Of a DNA stretch of 64,000 bases, positions 44,172 to 53,903 are shown in pieces (position 1 is the stretch's first letter; every line of letters begins with the position of its first letter). A program made the translations under genes and the position numbers. The stretch is from NCBI GenBank assembly GCA_947629865.1, contig CANRFJ010000007.1, forward strand, positions 60,566 through 124,565, in the 5' to 3' direction. The notes beneath the pieces were generated by a model that saw only the letters and a list, made by a program, of their open reading frames with translations, ran no database searches and was not told where the DNA came from. Source of the DNA: an uncultured Lachnospiraceae bacterium (GTDB lineage Bacteria; Bacillota; Clostridia; Lachnospirales; Lachnospiraceae).

Positions 44172-46493
44172 ATGGAAGAAGAAAAAAGTTCCGGTCTGAT
44201 TGAGACTTTTGACACCGGTGAACTGTCTACGGAATTGATTCCGCCGAATTTTACGGATCCGGACGTGCTGTTTCGGGTGCTGGTAAAGACGGTTGGCAAC
44301 TACCACCCCTCCAGTGACTTGGAAATTATTAAAAAAGCCTATGAACTGGCAAAGGACGCCCACAGAGACCAGAAGCGCAAGTCGGGAGAACCCTATCTGA
44401 TTCATCCGGTCTGCGTCGCCATTATACTGGCCCAGCTGGAGATGGATAAGGAAACCATCGTGGGAGGGCTCCTCCATGACGTGGTGGAAGATACACGGTA
44501 TACGACAGAGGATCTGACGGAGATGTTCAGTGCGGAGATCGCGGCGTTGGTGGACGGCGTCACCAAACTGACCAAATTAAATTATTCGGCCGACAAGGTG
44601 GAGCTGCAGGCGGAGAACCTGCGGAAGATGTTCCTCGCCATGGCGAAGGACATACGGGTTATCATCATCAAACTGGCGGATCGCCTGCACAACATGCGCA
44701 CGCTGCAGTTTATGAATCCGGATAAGCAGAAGGAAAAGTCCAGGGAGACCATGGATATCTATGCGCCCATTGCGGAGCGGCTGGGAATTTCCAAGGTAAA
44801 GGTAGAATTGGACAATCTGGCCCTGCGCTATCTGGAGCCGGACGCCTACGGAGAACTCAGCAGGCGTTTTGACGCAATCAAAAATACGAAAGAGACTTTC
44901 ATAAAGGACATCATGAGGGAGATGGAGAAGCAGCTGGAGGAGAACGGAATCAGTGCGACCATTGACGGAAGGGTAAAGCATCTCTTTAGTATATACAGAA
45001 AGATGGTGAACCAGAATAAGACACTGGATCAGATATACGATTTGTTTGCAATCCGCATCATTGTGGACAGCGACCAGGAATGTTATACGGCGCTGGGGAT
45101 TATACATGAGATGTATAAGCCGATTCCCGGCCGTTTCAAGGACTACATCGCCATGCCAAAGCCGAATCATTATCAGTCGCTGCACACCACGCTGATCGGC
45201 CCCGGAGGGCAGCCCTTTGAAATACAGATCCGCACTTACGAGATGCACCGTACCGCAGAATATGGTATCGCCGCCCACTGGAAATACAAGGAGAGCGGGG
45301 GGAGCGACTCCGCTGCGCAGAGCGAGGCCGAGAAGATGGCATGGCTGCGCCGGATTCTGGAATGGCAGCACAATATGGACGACAACAAAGAATTTCTGAG
45401 TGCCATCAAGAGCGATCTGGATCTGTTCTCCGACCGCATTTTCTGCTTTACGCCAAACGGCGACGTAAAGAGCCTGCCGGCCGGTTCCACACCCATTGAT
45501 TTTGCCTACGCCGTCCACAGTGCGGTGGGAAATAAAATGGTGGGAGCCAGAGTCAACGGCAATATCGTCAAGATGGACTACGAACTCCAGAACGGCGACC
45601 GGATTGACATTATCACCAGCCAGAACAGCAAGGGGCCAAGCCGGGACTGGTTAAAGATTGTCAGGAGCACACAGGCCAGAAATAAAATCAACCAGTGGTT
45701 CCGCAATGAGTTCAAAGAGGACAATATTATCCGGGGCAAGGAGCTCCTGCACACATACTGCAAGACGCGGGGCATCGATCTGGCCCCCCTGCTCCGGAGC
45801 GAATACACAGAGGCCTGTATACGCAAATACGGATTCAGAGACTGGGAATCGGTGTGCGCCGCCGTTGGGCACGGCGGTCTGAAAGAGGGGCAGGTCGTCA
45901 ATAAACTCAAGGACGAATATGACAAAAAGAACAAGCGCATTGTCTCCGACGCCCAGGTGCACGAGGTAATCGAGAGCGCACGGGAGGCAAAGGAGTCCGC
46001 GGAAAAAATCCCCCGCGAGAAGCTCAAGAGCAAGAGCGGGATCATCGTGGAGGGACTGGACGACCTGGCCGTGCGGTTTTCCAAATGCTGCAGTCCGGTG
46101 CCGGGCGATGAGATTGTGGGCTTTGTCACCAGGGGGCGGGGCGTTTCCATTCACCGGACGGACTGCGTCAATATGATTCATCTGCCGGAGTGGGAGAGAA
46201 ACCGCCTGATTGAGGCAGAGTGGAGTCCGGAGGCCAGGGGGAGCGACGAGGTCTATCCGGTGGAGATCGTTATTTACTGCTACAACCGCAGCGGCGTGCT
46301 CCTGGATGTATCGAGGGTATTTACAGAGAGCGGAATCGACGTAAAATCCATGAACGTGCGCACGACCAGACAGGAGAAGGCCACCCTCGTGGTCGGCTTT
46401 GAGGTGAAGGGCGTGGAGCAGCTGAACCGGTTGATCGGCAAACTGAAAAACGTAGAGAGCGTAATCAGCATTGAGCGAAATACCAATGGCTGA
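44172..46493 (+). CDS. relA: Bifunctional (p)ppGpp synthetase/hydrolase (Rel)
   Basis: 773 aa from the ATG at 44172, behind AAAGGAGGAGA. Domains in order: HD hydrolase (GLLHDVVEDTRYTTEDL), RelA/SpoT synthetase (FAIRIIVDSDQECYTALGII, PKPNHYQSLHTTLIG), TGS (VKSLPAGSTPIDFAYAVHS), helical and Cys-containing region (RFSKCCSPVPGDEIVGFVT) and C-terminal ACT. HD and synthetase motifs are both intact, as in the single long Rel of Firmicutes. It adjusts growth to starvation by making or breaking (p)ppGpp. Confidence 0.95.
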   Translation: MEEEKSSGLIETFDTGELSTELIPPNFTDPDVLFRVLVKTVGNYHPSSDLEIIKKAYELAKDAHRDQKRKSGEPYLIHPVCVAIILAQLEMDKETIVGGLLHDVVEDTRYTTEDLTEMFSAEIAALVDGVTKLTKLNYSADKVELQAENLRKMFLAMAKDIRVIIIKLADRLHNMRTLQFMNPDKQKEKSRETMDIYAPIAERLGISKVKVELDNLALRYLEPDAYGELSRRFDAIKNTKETFIKDIMREMEKQLEENGISATIDGRVKHLFSIYRKMVNQNKTLDQIYDLFAIRIIVDSDQECYTALGIIHEMYKPIPGRFKDYIAMPKPNHYQSLHTTLIGPGGQPFEIQIRTYEMHRTAEYGIAAHWKYKESGGSDSAAQSEAEKMAWLRRILEWQHNMDDNKEFLSAIKSDLDLFSDRIFCFTPNGDVKSLPAGSTPIDFAYAVHSAVGNKMVGARVNGNIVKMDYELQNGDRIDIITSQNSKGPSRDWLKIVRSTQARNKINQWFRNEFKEDNIIRGKELLHTYCKTRGIDLAPLLRSEYTEACIRKYGFRDWESVCAAVGHGGLKEGQVVNKLKDEYDKKNKRIVSDAQVHEVIESAREAKESAEKIPREKLKSKSGIIVEGLDDLAVRFSKCCSPVPGDEIVGFVTRGRGVSIHRTDCVNMIHLPEWERNRLIEAEWSPEARGSDEVYPVEIVIYCYNRSGVLLDVSRVFTESGIDVKSMNVRTTRQEKATLVVGFEVKGVEQLNRLIGKLKNVESVISIERNTNG

Positions 46494-46516
46494 TATAATG
46501 TAAAAAGGAGACGGGA

Positions 46517-47143
46517 ATGGAAATAGAGATTGCCATGATGACGGTGGGGGCGATTCAGACCAACTGTTATATCGTGAATCAAAAAGGGAGTCGGGAGTGC
46601 GTTGTCATCGATCCCGGCGACGAGGCGGAGAAGATCGACGCCTATCTGAAAAAGAAGGGACTGAGCAGCCAGGGGATTCTCCTGACTCACGGGCATTTTG
46701 ACCATATCATGGGAGTCACCCGCCTACAGGCTCTGGCGGGCGGTTCACTCTACGCCTGTGAGGAGGAGCGCGAACTGCTGGCGGATCCGGACATGAATGT
46801 CTCCCACATGACGGGCGGGGAGACCGCTCTGGAGGCCGACGTCCTTCTCAGGGACGGGCAGACGCTTGCGCTTGCCGGTATGGAGTTTAAGGTGATTCAC
46901 ACGCCGGGACACACGATTGGGAGCTGCTGCTATTATCTGGAAAAAGAGAAGATACTCTTTAGCGGCGACACGATTTTTATGGAGTCGGTGGGGCGCACGG
47001 ATTTTCCTACCGGAAGCGGACGGCAGCTGCTGGAGTCCGTCAGGGAGAGGGTACTCACCCTGCCGCCGGACGTGAGGATATATCCGGGGCACGGGCCGGA
47101 GACCAGCGTGGCCTATGAAAAACAGAACAATCCTTATGCGTAA
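46517..47143 (+). CDS. MBL-fold hydrolase (glyoxalase II-like)
   Basis: A 208-aa protein with the classic HxHxDH site (LLTHGHFDHIMG) near 60, CVVIDPGDEAEKID before it, HTPGHTIGSCCYYLEK near 130, LFSGDTIFMESVGRTDFPTG near 150 and the last His in YPGHGPET. Glyoxalase-II-like enzymes cleave thioesters; members next to relA and hemZ in Clostridia are unassigned. It lies 23 bases after relA. Confidence 0.9.
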   Translation: MEIEIAMMTVGAIQTNCYIVNQKGSRECVVIDPGDEAEKIDAYLKKKGLSSQGILLTHGHFDHIMGVTRLQALAGGSLYACEEERELLADPDMNVSHMTGGETALEADVLLRDGQTLALAGMEFKVIHTPGHTIGSCCYYLEKEKILFSGDTIFMESVGRTDFPTGSGRQLLESVRERVLTLPPDVRIYPGHGPETSVAYEKQNNPYA

Positions 47144-47154
47144 GGCGGACGACT

Positions 47155-48594
47155 ATGATACAATTTGAGATAAAGAAAAATAAAAACGGGACGGGAGAAT
47201 TTTCCTATGATCTGAAGGCGCTGGCGCTGAGTTTTTTCCCAGGGCAGGAGTGTCTTGTCACAGAGCGGGAGGACTGGGTGGAGCAGACAGGCTATCCGGC
47301 CCGCTGCCGGATGGACGGCCGGGTGGTCTGGGAGGAGCATCTGCCGGAGGGCTATACCAAGAATCAGGTGAAGGCCTCACTGTACCGGTCGCTCTCCCGC
47401 CTCAGCGGGCGGCAGCTCCCGTGGGGAATCCTGACAGGTATACGTCCGGCGAAAATCCCCCTCCGGATGTATATGGACGGCATGAGCCGAGAGGAGATAG
47501 CGGACTGCCTTCGGAGAGAGTATCTGGTGAGGGAGAACAAGATTTCCCTGGCTTTGGCGGTAGCGAAAAAGGAGTATGAACTGACTCATTCTTTCGCCCA
47601 CGAGAGGGGCTATAACATTTATATTGGAATCCCTTTCTGCCCCTCGATCTGCAGTTACTGTTCCTTTTCCTCCTTTGACTACGCCCGCTACAGCGACAGG
47701 GTGGGGGAGTACCTGACAGCCCTGGAAAAGGAGATGCGGGCCGTGGGGAGGAATGACAGACGGGAACTGCACAGCATTTATGTGGGAGGCGGAACCCCTA
47801 CTTCCCTGACGGAGGAGCAGCTGGCCCGGCTCATGGAGATGATCCACACCCACCTGCCAATCGGACAGGCGCTGGAGTTTACCGTAGAGGCCGGCCGGCC
47901 CGACAGCATCAGTCGGGAGAAGCTCCGCATACTCAAGAGGGCGGGCGTCACACGGATTTCCATAAATCCCCAGAGCATGAAGCAGCACACGCTGGATCTG
48001 ATGGGGCGCAGGCATCGGGTAGAACAGGTGACGGAGGCCTTCCGCATGGCAAGGGAGGAGGGCTTTGACAATATCAATATGGATCTGATTGTAGGCCTGC
48101 CGGAGGAGGACGAGGTGGATTTCTATAATTCGCTGAACCGGATATGCGAGCTGGAGCCGGACAGCATCACGATCCATACGCTGGTCATCAAGCGGGCGTC
48201 GGAGCTGTGCAGGGAGCAGCTGGAGACGGGCAGCGGGCTCTCTCCGGAGGACACACTGATTCCGGTGCTCCAGACGGGCAGCGGGGAGTATCTGACGGAG
48301 AAGGGGTATGAGCCCTATTATATGTACCGCCAGAAGAACAGGGCCGGTGTCACGGGAAATACCAATCAGGAAAACGTGGCCTATGCCAGGCCGGGCAAGG
48401 AATGTCTCTACAATATATTTATCATGGAGGAACTGGAGACGATCGTGGCGCTTGGGAGCGGCGGCGCCACCAAGCAGGTTTTCCACGGTGAAAACCGAAT
48501 GGAGAGAATTGAGAATGTAAAGAGCGTCGAGGACTATATTGCGAGAATTGACGAGATGATAGAGAGAAAAAAAGCAGCAGGAATTGGAGGGTAA
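47155..48594 (+). CDS. hemZ: Coproporphyrinogen dehydrogenase, radical SAM type (HemZ)
   Basis: A 479-aa radical SAM protein. An N-terminal ~150-residue HemZ-specific domain (LPWGILTGIRPAKIPLRMYM) is followed by the Fe-S site FCPSICSYCSFSSFD (CxxxCxxC), SIYVGGGTPTSLTEEQL, and the anaerobic HemN-like motifs (RISINPQSMKQHTLDLMGRR, FDNINMDLIVGLPEED). The start ATG is within 12 bases of the previous stop. The enzyme family oxidises coproporphyrinogen III. No other heme gene is near, so another radical SAM substrate cannot be ruled out. Confidence 0.9.
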   Translation: MIQFEIKKNKNGTGEFSYDLKALALSFFPGQECLVTEREDWVEQTGYPARCRMDGRVVWEEHLPEGYTKNQVKASLYRSLSRLSGRQLPWGILTGIRPAKIPLRMYMDGMSREEIADCLRREYLVRENKISLALAVAKKEYELTHSFAHERGYNIYIGIPFCPSICSYCSFSSFDYARYSDRVGEYLTALEKEMRAVGRNDRRELHSIYVGGGTPTSLTEEQLARLMEMIHTHLPIGQALEFTVEAGRPDSISREKLRILKRAGVTRISINPQSMKQHTLDLMGRRHRVEQVTEAFRMAREEGFDNINMDLIVGLPEEDEVDFYNSLNRICELEPDSITIHTLVIKRASELCREQLETGSGLSPEDTLIPVLQTGSGEYLTEKGYEPYYMYRQKNRAGVTGNTNQENVAYARPGKECLYNIFIMEELETIVALGSGGATKQVFHGENRMERIENVKSVEDYIARIDEMIERKKAAGIGG

Positions 48595-48600
48595 TAACCG

Positions 48601-49848
48601 ATGGCGATGAAGAAAAAACCAACTACAGGAATGAAGGACATTCTGCCGAACGAGATGGAGATACGGGACTATGTGATCCAGCAGATCAAGGATACATACC
48701 GTACATTCGGCTTTCAGTCGATTGAGACTCCCTGTGTGGAACACATCGAAAATCTGAGCAGCAGACAGGGCGGTGAAAATGAAAAACTGATTTTTAAGAT
48801 ATTAAAGAGGGGGCAGAAACTGAACCTGGAGACCGCTGAGACGGAGAGCGATCTGGTTGACGGCGGGCTTCGCTATGATCTGACGGTGCCGCTGGCCCGC
48901 TACTATGCCAACAACGCCGCAGAACTGCCGGTTCCCTTTAAGGCTCTCCAGATGGGAAATGTGTGGCGGGCAGACAGGCCGCAGAGGGGGCGCTTCCGCC
49001 AGTTTATGCAGTGCGATATAGATATACTGGGCGAGCCGTCCTATCTGGCGGAGATTGAGTTGATTCTGGCCACGACCACGCTGCTTGGCAAACTGGATTT
49101 CACAGACTTCACCATTCGCATCAACAACCGGAAAATGCTGAAAGCAATGGCGGGGTATTGCGGTTTTCCGGAGGAGTCCTATGACGAGGTGTTCATCTGC
49201 CTGGACAAGATGGACAAAATCGGCATGGACGGCGTGGAGTCGGAGCTGAGGGAGGCCGGTTATGACGCGGGAGCCATATCGCGGTGCCGCGAACTGTTTG
49301 AGACAGTGACGGGCGACGTCGCCGGTATCCGCTACATGAAGGATACGCTGGGAGACTGCCTGGAGGAGGGAGTGGCAGAGGATCTGGAGACCATTATCCG
49401 GACGGTGGAGCAGGTGAAGACTGCCGATTTCCGGATCGTCTTTGATCCCACGCTGGTGCGGGGAATGTCATACTACACCGGCCCGATTTTTGAGATAGCC
49501 ATGGACGAGTTCGGCGGCTCCGTGGGAGGCGGCGGACGCTATGACGAGATGATAGGGAAGTTTACCGGCAACGACACCTGTGCCTGCGGGTTTTCCATTG
49601 GCTTTGAGCGGATCGTCATGCTTCTGCTTGAGAGGGGGTACAGGGTTCCCTCCAGAGCGCCCAAAAAGGCATATCTCGTGGAGAAGAAGGTCTCGCCGGA
49701 GAGACTGATGGAAGTGATCGGGCAGGCGAAGGCGGAGAGGGAGCAGGGAGTGCAGGTCAGCATCAGCATCATGAAGAAAAACAAAAAGTTCCAGAAGGAG
49801 CAGCTGATGGCAGAGGGCTACGAGCAGATTGAGGAATATTTTGCATAG
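48601..49848 (+). CDS. hisS: Histidyl-tRNA synthetase
   Basis: A 415-aa class II enzyme. PTTGMKDILPNEMEIRDYVI at the start, LRYDLTVPLARYYA and QMGNVWRADRPQRGRFRQFM (motif 2), DPTLVRGMSYYTGPIFEIAM (histidine-binding), GGGRYDEMIGKF and the anticodon-binding C-terminal domain. Follows hemZ by 6 bases. The usual pair with aspS is present downstream. No T-box leader is visible. Confidence 0.95.
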   Translation: MAMKKKPTTGMKDILPNEMEIRDYVIQQIKDTYRTFGFQSIETPCVEHIENLSSRQGGENEKLIFKILKRGQKLNLETAETESDLVDGGLRYDLTVPLARYYANNAAELPVPFKALQMGNVWRADRPQRGRFRQFMQCDIDILGEPSYLAEIELILATTTLLGKLDFTDFTIRINNRKMLKAMAGYCGFPEESYDEVFICLDKMDKIGMDGVESELREAGYDAGAISRCRELFETVTGDVAGIRYMKDTLGDCLEEGVAEDLETIIRTVEQVKTADFRIVFDPTLVRGMSYYTGPIFEIAMDEFGGSVGGGGRYDEMIGKFTGNDTCACGFSIGFERIVMLLLERGYRVPSRAPKKAYLVEKKVSPERLMEVIGQAKAEREQGVQVSISIMKKNKKFQKEQLMAEGYEQIEEYFA

Positions 49849-49883
49849 AGGAGGGCGCAGGACGCCCCGGAATGGAGGAGACA

Positions 49884-51725
49884 ATGGCTGAATCAATGCG
49901 AGGATTAAAGCGCAGCTGCCGCTGCGCAGAACTGACGGAGAAACAGGTGGGACAGACTGTTACCCTCATGGGCTGGGTGCAGAAAAGCCGCAACAAGGGC
50001 GGAATTATCTTTGTGGATCTGCGCGACCGATCTGGTATTATCCAGTTGATTTTTGAGGAGGACAAGACGGGAGCGGATGGATTTGAAAAAGCGTCGAGGC
50101 TCCGCAGCGAATTTGTGGTGGCGGTGACAGGCCAGGTGGCGCTGCGCTCCGGCGCGGTCAATGAGAAGCTGGCCACGGGAAAAATCGAAATTATCGTCGG
50201 GGATATCCGTATTCTGTCGGAGTCGGAGACGCCCCCATTCCCCATTGAGGAAAATTCTCGGACGAGGGACGACGTGCGCCTGAAGTACCGATATCTGGAT
50301 CTGCGCCGGCCGGACCTGCAGAGGAATCTTATCCTGCGCAGCGAGGTGGCGGCTCAGATGAGGCAGTTTCTGATTGAGGAGGGCTTTCTGGAGATCGAGA
50401 CACCGATGCTGACAAAGAGCACGCCGGAGGGGGCCAGGGACTATCTGGTGCCAAGCCGCGTGCACCCCGGCAGCTTTTACGCCCTGCCGCAGAGCCCGCA
50501 GCTGTTCAAGCAGCTTCTTATGTGCTCCGGCTATGACCGTTACTTCCAGATTGCCCGATGCTTCCGCGACGAGGATCTGCGCGCGGATCGGCAGCCGGAA
50601 TTCACCCAGCTGGACATGGAGATGTCCTTTGTGGATGTAGATGATGTGATTGACATAAACGAGCGTCTCCTGCAGAGGATATTCCGCAGGATCGGCGTGG
50701 AGATCACGCTCCCCCTGCCCCGCATGACATGGCAGGAGGCCATGGATCGGTTTGGATCAGACAAGCCGGACACCCGCTTTGGAATGGAACTGACAGATGT
50801 GACAGAGATTGTGAAAAACTGCGGCTTCGGCGTCTTTGCCGGAGCGGTTAAAAACGGCGGATCCGTGCGCGGGATCAACGTAAAGGGCCAGGGAGCCATG
50901 CCGCGCAAAAAGATTGACAAGCTGGTGGATCTGGCCAGGGATTTTGGAGCCGGAGGACTCGCCTACCTGTCCGTCAACGAGGACGGAACATACAAATCCT
51001 CCTTTGCCAAGTTCATGACGGAGGAGGAACTGGCCGCGCTGGTGTCCGCTATGCAGGGCGAGGCGGGAGACCTGCTTCTCTTTGCGGCCGACAAAAACAA
51101 GGTTGTCTGGGACGTGCTTGGAAACCTGCGCCTGGAACTGGCAAAGCAGCTGGAGCTGTTGGATAAAAACGTGTACAATTTTCTGTGGGTAACGGAATTT
51201 CCGCTTTTGGAATACAACGAGGAGCTGGGGCGCTATCAGGCCATGCACCACCCCTTTACCATGCCGATGGAGGAGGATCTGCCGTATCTGGAGTCTGAAC
51301 CGGCGCGGGTGAGGGCCCAGGCATACGATATTGTGCTAAACGGCGTAGAACTGGGCGGCGGCTCTATCCGTATCCACCAGGATGATGTACAGGAAAAAAT
51401 GTTTGACGCTCTGGGCTTTACCAAAGAGGAGGCTCATGAGCAGTTTGGGTTCCTCCTGCAGGCATTCCGGTATGGAGTGCCGCCTCATGCCGGACTTGCC
51501 TACGGCCTTGACCGCATGATTATGCTGATGGCAAAGCAGGACAGTATTCGGGACGTGATTGCCTTCCCGAAGGTAAAAGACGCTTCCTGTCTCATGACGG
51601 AGGCGCCTGCGCCTGTGGATAAAGCACAGTTGGAAGAACTGGGAATCGAGGTAAGAGATGGAGAGACTGATTCCGGCCTTTCTGATGGCGATGAATCTGG
51701 CGGCCTTTGCCGCGATGGGAATTGA
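49884..51725 (+). CDS. aspS: Aspartyl-tRNA synthetase with extended C-terminus
   Basis: 613 aa from the ATG at 49884, behind GGAGGAG. An OB-fold anticodon domain (MGWVQKSRNKGGIIFVDLRD), motif 2 (FQIARCFRDEDLRADRQPEF), a bacterial-type GAD insertion and motif 3 (GVPPHAGLAYGLDRMIMLMA). The usual end is near EELGIEVRD; here about 20 extra acidic residues follow (GETDSGLSDGDESGG) and overlap the start of the next gene by 68 bases. The tail has the codon pattern of that gene read out of frame, suggesting a recently lost stop codon. Confidence 0.93.
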   Translation: MAESMRGLKRSCRCAELTEKQVGQTVTLMGWVQKSRNKGGIIFVDLRDRSGIIQLIFEEDKTGADGFEKASRLRSEFVVAVTGQVALRSGAVNEKLATGKIEIIVGDIRILSESETPPFPIEENSRTRDDVRLKYRYLDLRRPDLQRNLILRSEVAAQMRQFLIEEGFLEIETPMLTKSTPEGARDYLVPSRVHPGSFYALPQSPQLFKQLLMCSGYDRYFQIARCFRDEDLRADRQPEFTQLDMEMSFVDVDDVIDINERLLQRIFRRIGVEITLPLPRMTWQEAMDRFGSDKPDTRFGMELTDVTEIVKNCGFGVFAGAVKNGGSVRGINVKGQGAMPRKKIDKLVDLARDFGAGGLAYLSVNEDGTYKSSFAKFMTEEELAALVSAMQGEAGDLLLFAADKNKVVWDVLGNLRLELAKQLELLDKNVYNFLWVTEFPLLEYNEELGRYQAMHHPFTMPMEEDLPYLESEPARVRAQAYDIVLNGVELGGGSIRIHQDDVQEKMFDALGFTKEEAHEQFGFLLQAFRYGVPPHAGLAYGLDRMIMLMAKQDSIRDVIAFPKVKDASCLMTEAPAPVDKAQLEELGIEVRDGETDSGLSDGDESGGLCRDGN

Positions 51726-51933
51726 CAAGAGAAGGGCTAAAAGGGGAGCATGGCGTATTCCTGAGAAAACGCTGTTTCTTCTGGCGCTGGCGGGGGGAAG
51801 CGCAGGGGCACTGGCGGGTATGTATACCTTCCGCCACAAGACGAGGCACAAAAAATTCGTCGTCGGAATACCGGCTATTCTGGCGCTGCACATATTTTTC
51901 CTGATTGTGTGGATCAAATTTTATCATATATAA
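51658..51933 (+). CDS. DUF1294 membrane protein
   Basis: A 91-aa protein with two or three hydrophobic segments (AFLMAMNLAAFAAMGID, TLFLLALAGGSAGALAGMY, PAILALHIFFLIVWIKF). The DUF1294 block is FAAMGIDKRRAKRGAWRIPE and GMYTFRHKTRHKKF. Function unknown in the family. It begins inside the 3' end of aspS, so translation is coupled. Confidence 0.85.
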   Translation: MERLIPAFLMAMNLAAFAAMGIDKRRAKRGAWRIPEKTLFLLALAGGSAGALAGMYTFRHKTRHKKFVVGIPAILALHIFFLIVWIKFYHI

Positions 51934-51947
51934 AAAGGAGGCTGTGT

Positions 51948-52985
51948 ATGAGTATTTCAACGAGTAACTTTGGCAGGACGAAGGACGGGGCGGAGGTGAC
52001 AAAGTACACCATTACCAACAGTCGGGGGCTGAGTGTCAGCGCCCTGGACTACGGAGCCGTTATCACGAACCTCGTGGTGCCGGATAAGGACGGAACGCCG
52101 GCCGACATCGTGCTGGGCTATGACGATGTGGCGGGCTATGAGGTAAACGGCTGTTTCTTTGGCGCGTTTATCGGGCGGCATGGAAACCGCATAGGCGGCG
52201 CGGAATTTACCCTGGACGGAACCGTCTACAAACTGGAGAAAAACGACGGGGAGAACAATCTGCACGGGGGGACGCCGGGGTACCACCAGGTGATGTACCA
52301 GGCTTCCGCGGGCGACGACAGCGTGACGTTTACCCGCGTCAGTCCGGACATGGAACAGGGATATCCGGGCAATCTGTCCATTTCCCTGACCTATACCCTG
52401 ACAGAGGAAAATGAACTCCGGATTGACTATGAGGCAAAATCAGACAAAGATACGCTCTGCAACCTGACAAACCACAGTTATTTCAATCTGAAGGGGCACG
52501 ACGGCGGCGACATTACCGACCACAAGGTATGGATCAAGGCGAACGGTTTTACGGCCACCTCAAAGGATCTGATTCCGGACGGCAATATTGTGGACGTGAC
52601 CGGTACTCCGATGGATTTCCGCCGGAAAAAGGCGGTCAGTCAGGATATCAATGCAGACTATGAACCGCTGATCATGGCGGGTGGGTATGACCACAACTAT
52701 GTGTTAGACAAGAGAGAAGGGGAAATAGAAAAAGTGGCCGAGGTATCCGAGGACACCAGCGGCCGCACCATGGAGGTATACACGGATCTGCCGGGTATGC
52801 AGATGTATTCCGGCAATTTCATCGTGAAGGAAGACGGCAAGGGGGGCGCCTGCTACACAAAGCGCACCGGTATCTGCTTCGAGACGCAGTTTTTCCCCAA
52901 TTCCGTCAATATTCCCTCCTTTCCCTCCTGCGTGCTGAAGGCGGGCGAGGACTTCCGCTCCACGACGATTTACAAGTTTGTCTGA
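51948..52985 (+). CDS. galM: Aldose 1-epimerase
   Basis: 345 aa from the ATG at 51948 behind AAAAGGAGG. Motifs: FGAFIGRHGNRIGGAEFTLD, NNLHGGTPGYHQVMYQ, the catalytic His in LTNHSYFNLKGH, YDHNYVLDKREGEIEKVAEV and the terminal FETQFFPNSVNIPSFPS with the catalytic Glu. It interconverts alpha and beta forms of galactose or glucose. A hairpin terminator candidate follows. Confidence 0.92.
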   Translation: MSISTSNFGRTKDGAEVTKYTITNSRGLSVSALDYGAVITNLVVPDKDGTPADIVLGYDDVAGYEVNGCFFGAFIGRHGNRIGGAEFTLDGTVYKLEKNDGENNLHGGTPGYHQVMYQASAGDDSVTFTRVSPDMEQGYPGNLSISLTYTLTEENELRIDYEAKSDKDTLCNLTNHSYFNLKGHDGGDITDHKVWIKANGFTATSKDLIPDGNIVDVTGTPMDFRRKKAVSQDINADYEPLIMAGGYDHNYVLDKREGEIEKVAEVSEDTSGRTMEVYTDLPGMQMYSGNFIVKEDGKGGACYTKRTGICFETQFFPNSVNIPSFPSCVLKAGEDFRSTTIYKFV

Positions 52986-53042
52986 GACAGTGCGTTCCGG
53001 AATTTGTTCGGGAGAACTCCTTTTGGAAAAGGGTTTAAACAC

Positions 53043-53073
53043 AAAGGAAGATGGCGGGGAACCATCTTCCTTT
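53043..53073 (+). terminator. Hairpin after galM
   Basis: Arms AAAGGAAGATGG (53043-53054) and CCATCTTCCTTT (53062-53073), a perfect 12-bp stem with a 7-base loop. The U-run is poor. It is the only structure in the 333-bp gap 52986-53319; the rest of the gap shows nothing else I can support. Confidence 0.6.
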
Positions 53074-53319
53074 GCGTTATTAAAAAGAGGAGAAAGTTTG
53101 GTAATTAACCAAAACAATTTATGAAAAAAAGAATCCTGTAACCAAACATTCATTACACACAGTATACTATTCAAATATGAGTATTATTTTTCCAAAATGT
53201 AAACATTTTGTGAATGATTTCCGGCAGGTACATTTTTTTCCGGCTGAAAGAGAATAACGAAACAAGATATGGTTGAATATATAGGATAATAAGAGTTTTG
53301 AAAAAACGAGAGAAAAGGA

Positions 53320-53775
53320 ATGAAAGCAGTGAAAAGTGTATTGGGCAAGCTGATCCAGCAGGAATTTGGCAGGGAGAGTTATCAGCTCTATGCGGAAAAG
53401 CTGGAGAGAAAGGAAAGCATGGATATTTTTTGCGACATATATGAAAGGCTTCACGGCAAATCGGCGGCGCACCTGAACCTGGCGCTGAAAAACCTGTTGG
53501 ACTCCGTACAGGTCTCGATTCGCATCAGCCGGAATTTTCTCTATATCTCGATTGGGTATCTCGCCGCAGTCGCAGCGCTGTTTTTCATCGGGGCGGCGGA
53601 CTGTATCCTCTATCCGGCGGTGGCGGCGGTGAGTGTTTGCTATGCCTATAAATGGCTCGAATTTATCCGGAACAGATATTGCGACCGCGATGTGCGGATC
53701 GTGCTGATTTACAAAATCGCGCTCTTTCATCTTCTGGAAGAAAATTGTTTACAAAAAGAGGGGGGTAAGGTATAA
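53320..53775 (+). CDS. Unknown protein with two membrane helices
   Basis: A 151-aa protein. Residues 1-65 are helical and charged (EFGRESYQLYAEKLERKESM), followed by two hydrophobic helices at about 73-95 (NFLYISIGYLAAVAALFFIG) and 95-115 (CILYPAVAAVSVCYAYKWLE), and a cytoplasmic basic end. No family recognised. It stands alone between terminators; the ribosome site is AAAAGGA. Confidence 0.65.
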   Translation: MKAVKSVLGKLIQQEFGRESYQLYAEKLERKESMDIFCDIYERLHGKSAAHLNLALKNLLDSVQVSIRISRNFLYISIGYLAAVAALFFIGAADCILYPAVAAVSVCYAYKWLEFIRNRYCDRDVRIVLIYKIALFHLLEENCLQKEGGKV

Positions 53776-53791
53776 TAATCAGAGGAGCGTT

Positions 53792-53817
53792 AAAACCACA
53801 TTTTAAATGTGGTTTTT
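53792..53817. terminator. Palindromic terminator before thiC
   Basis: AAAACCACATTT and its complement AAATGTGGTTTT around a 1-base centre, followed by TTATT on plus. A palindrome with A-run and T-run works in both directions; it ends the 53320 gene. Confidence 0.75.
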
Positions 53818-53903
53818 ATTGACATAAGAGCGGTCTGAGCCACAGACAGCCCGCGGGGAGCGGGAGGGGACGGCCGCCGTATGGGAAAGGAACATAGAGA
53901 GAT

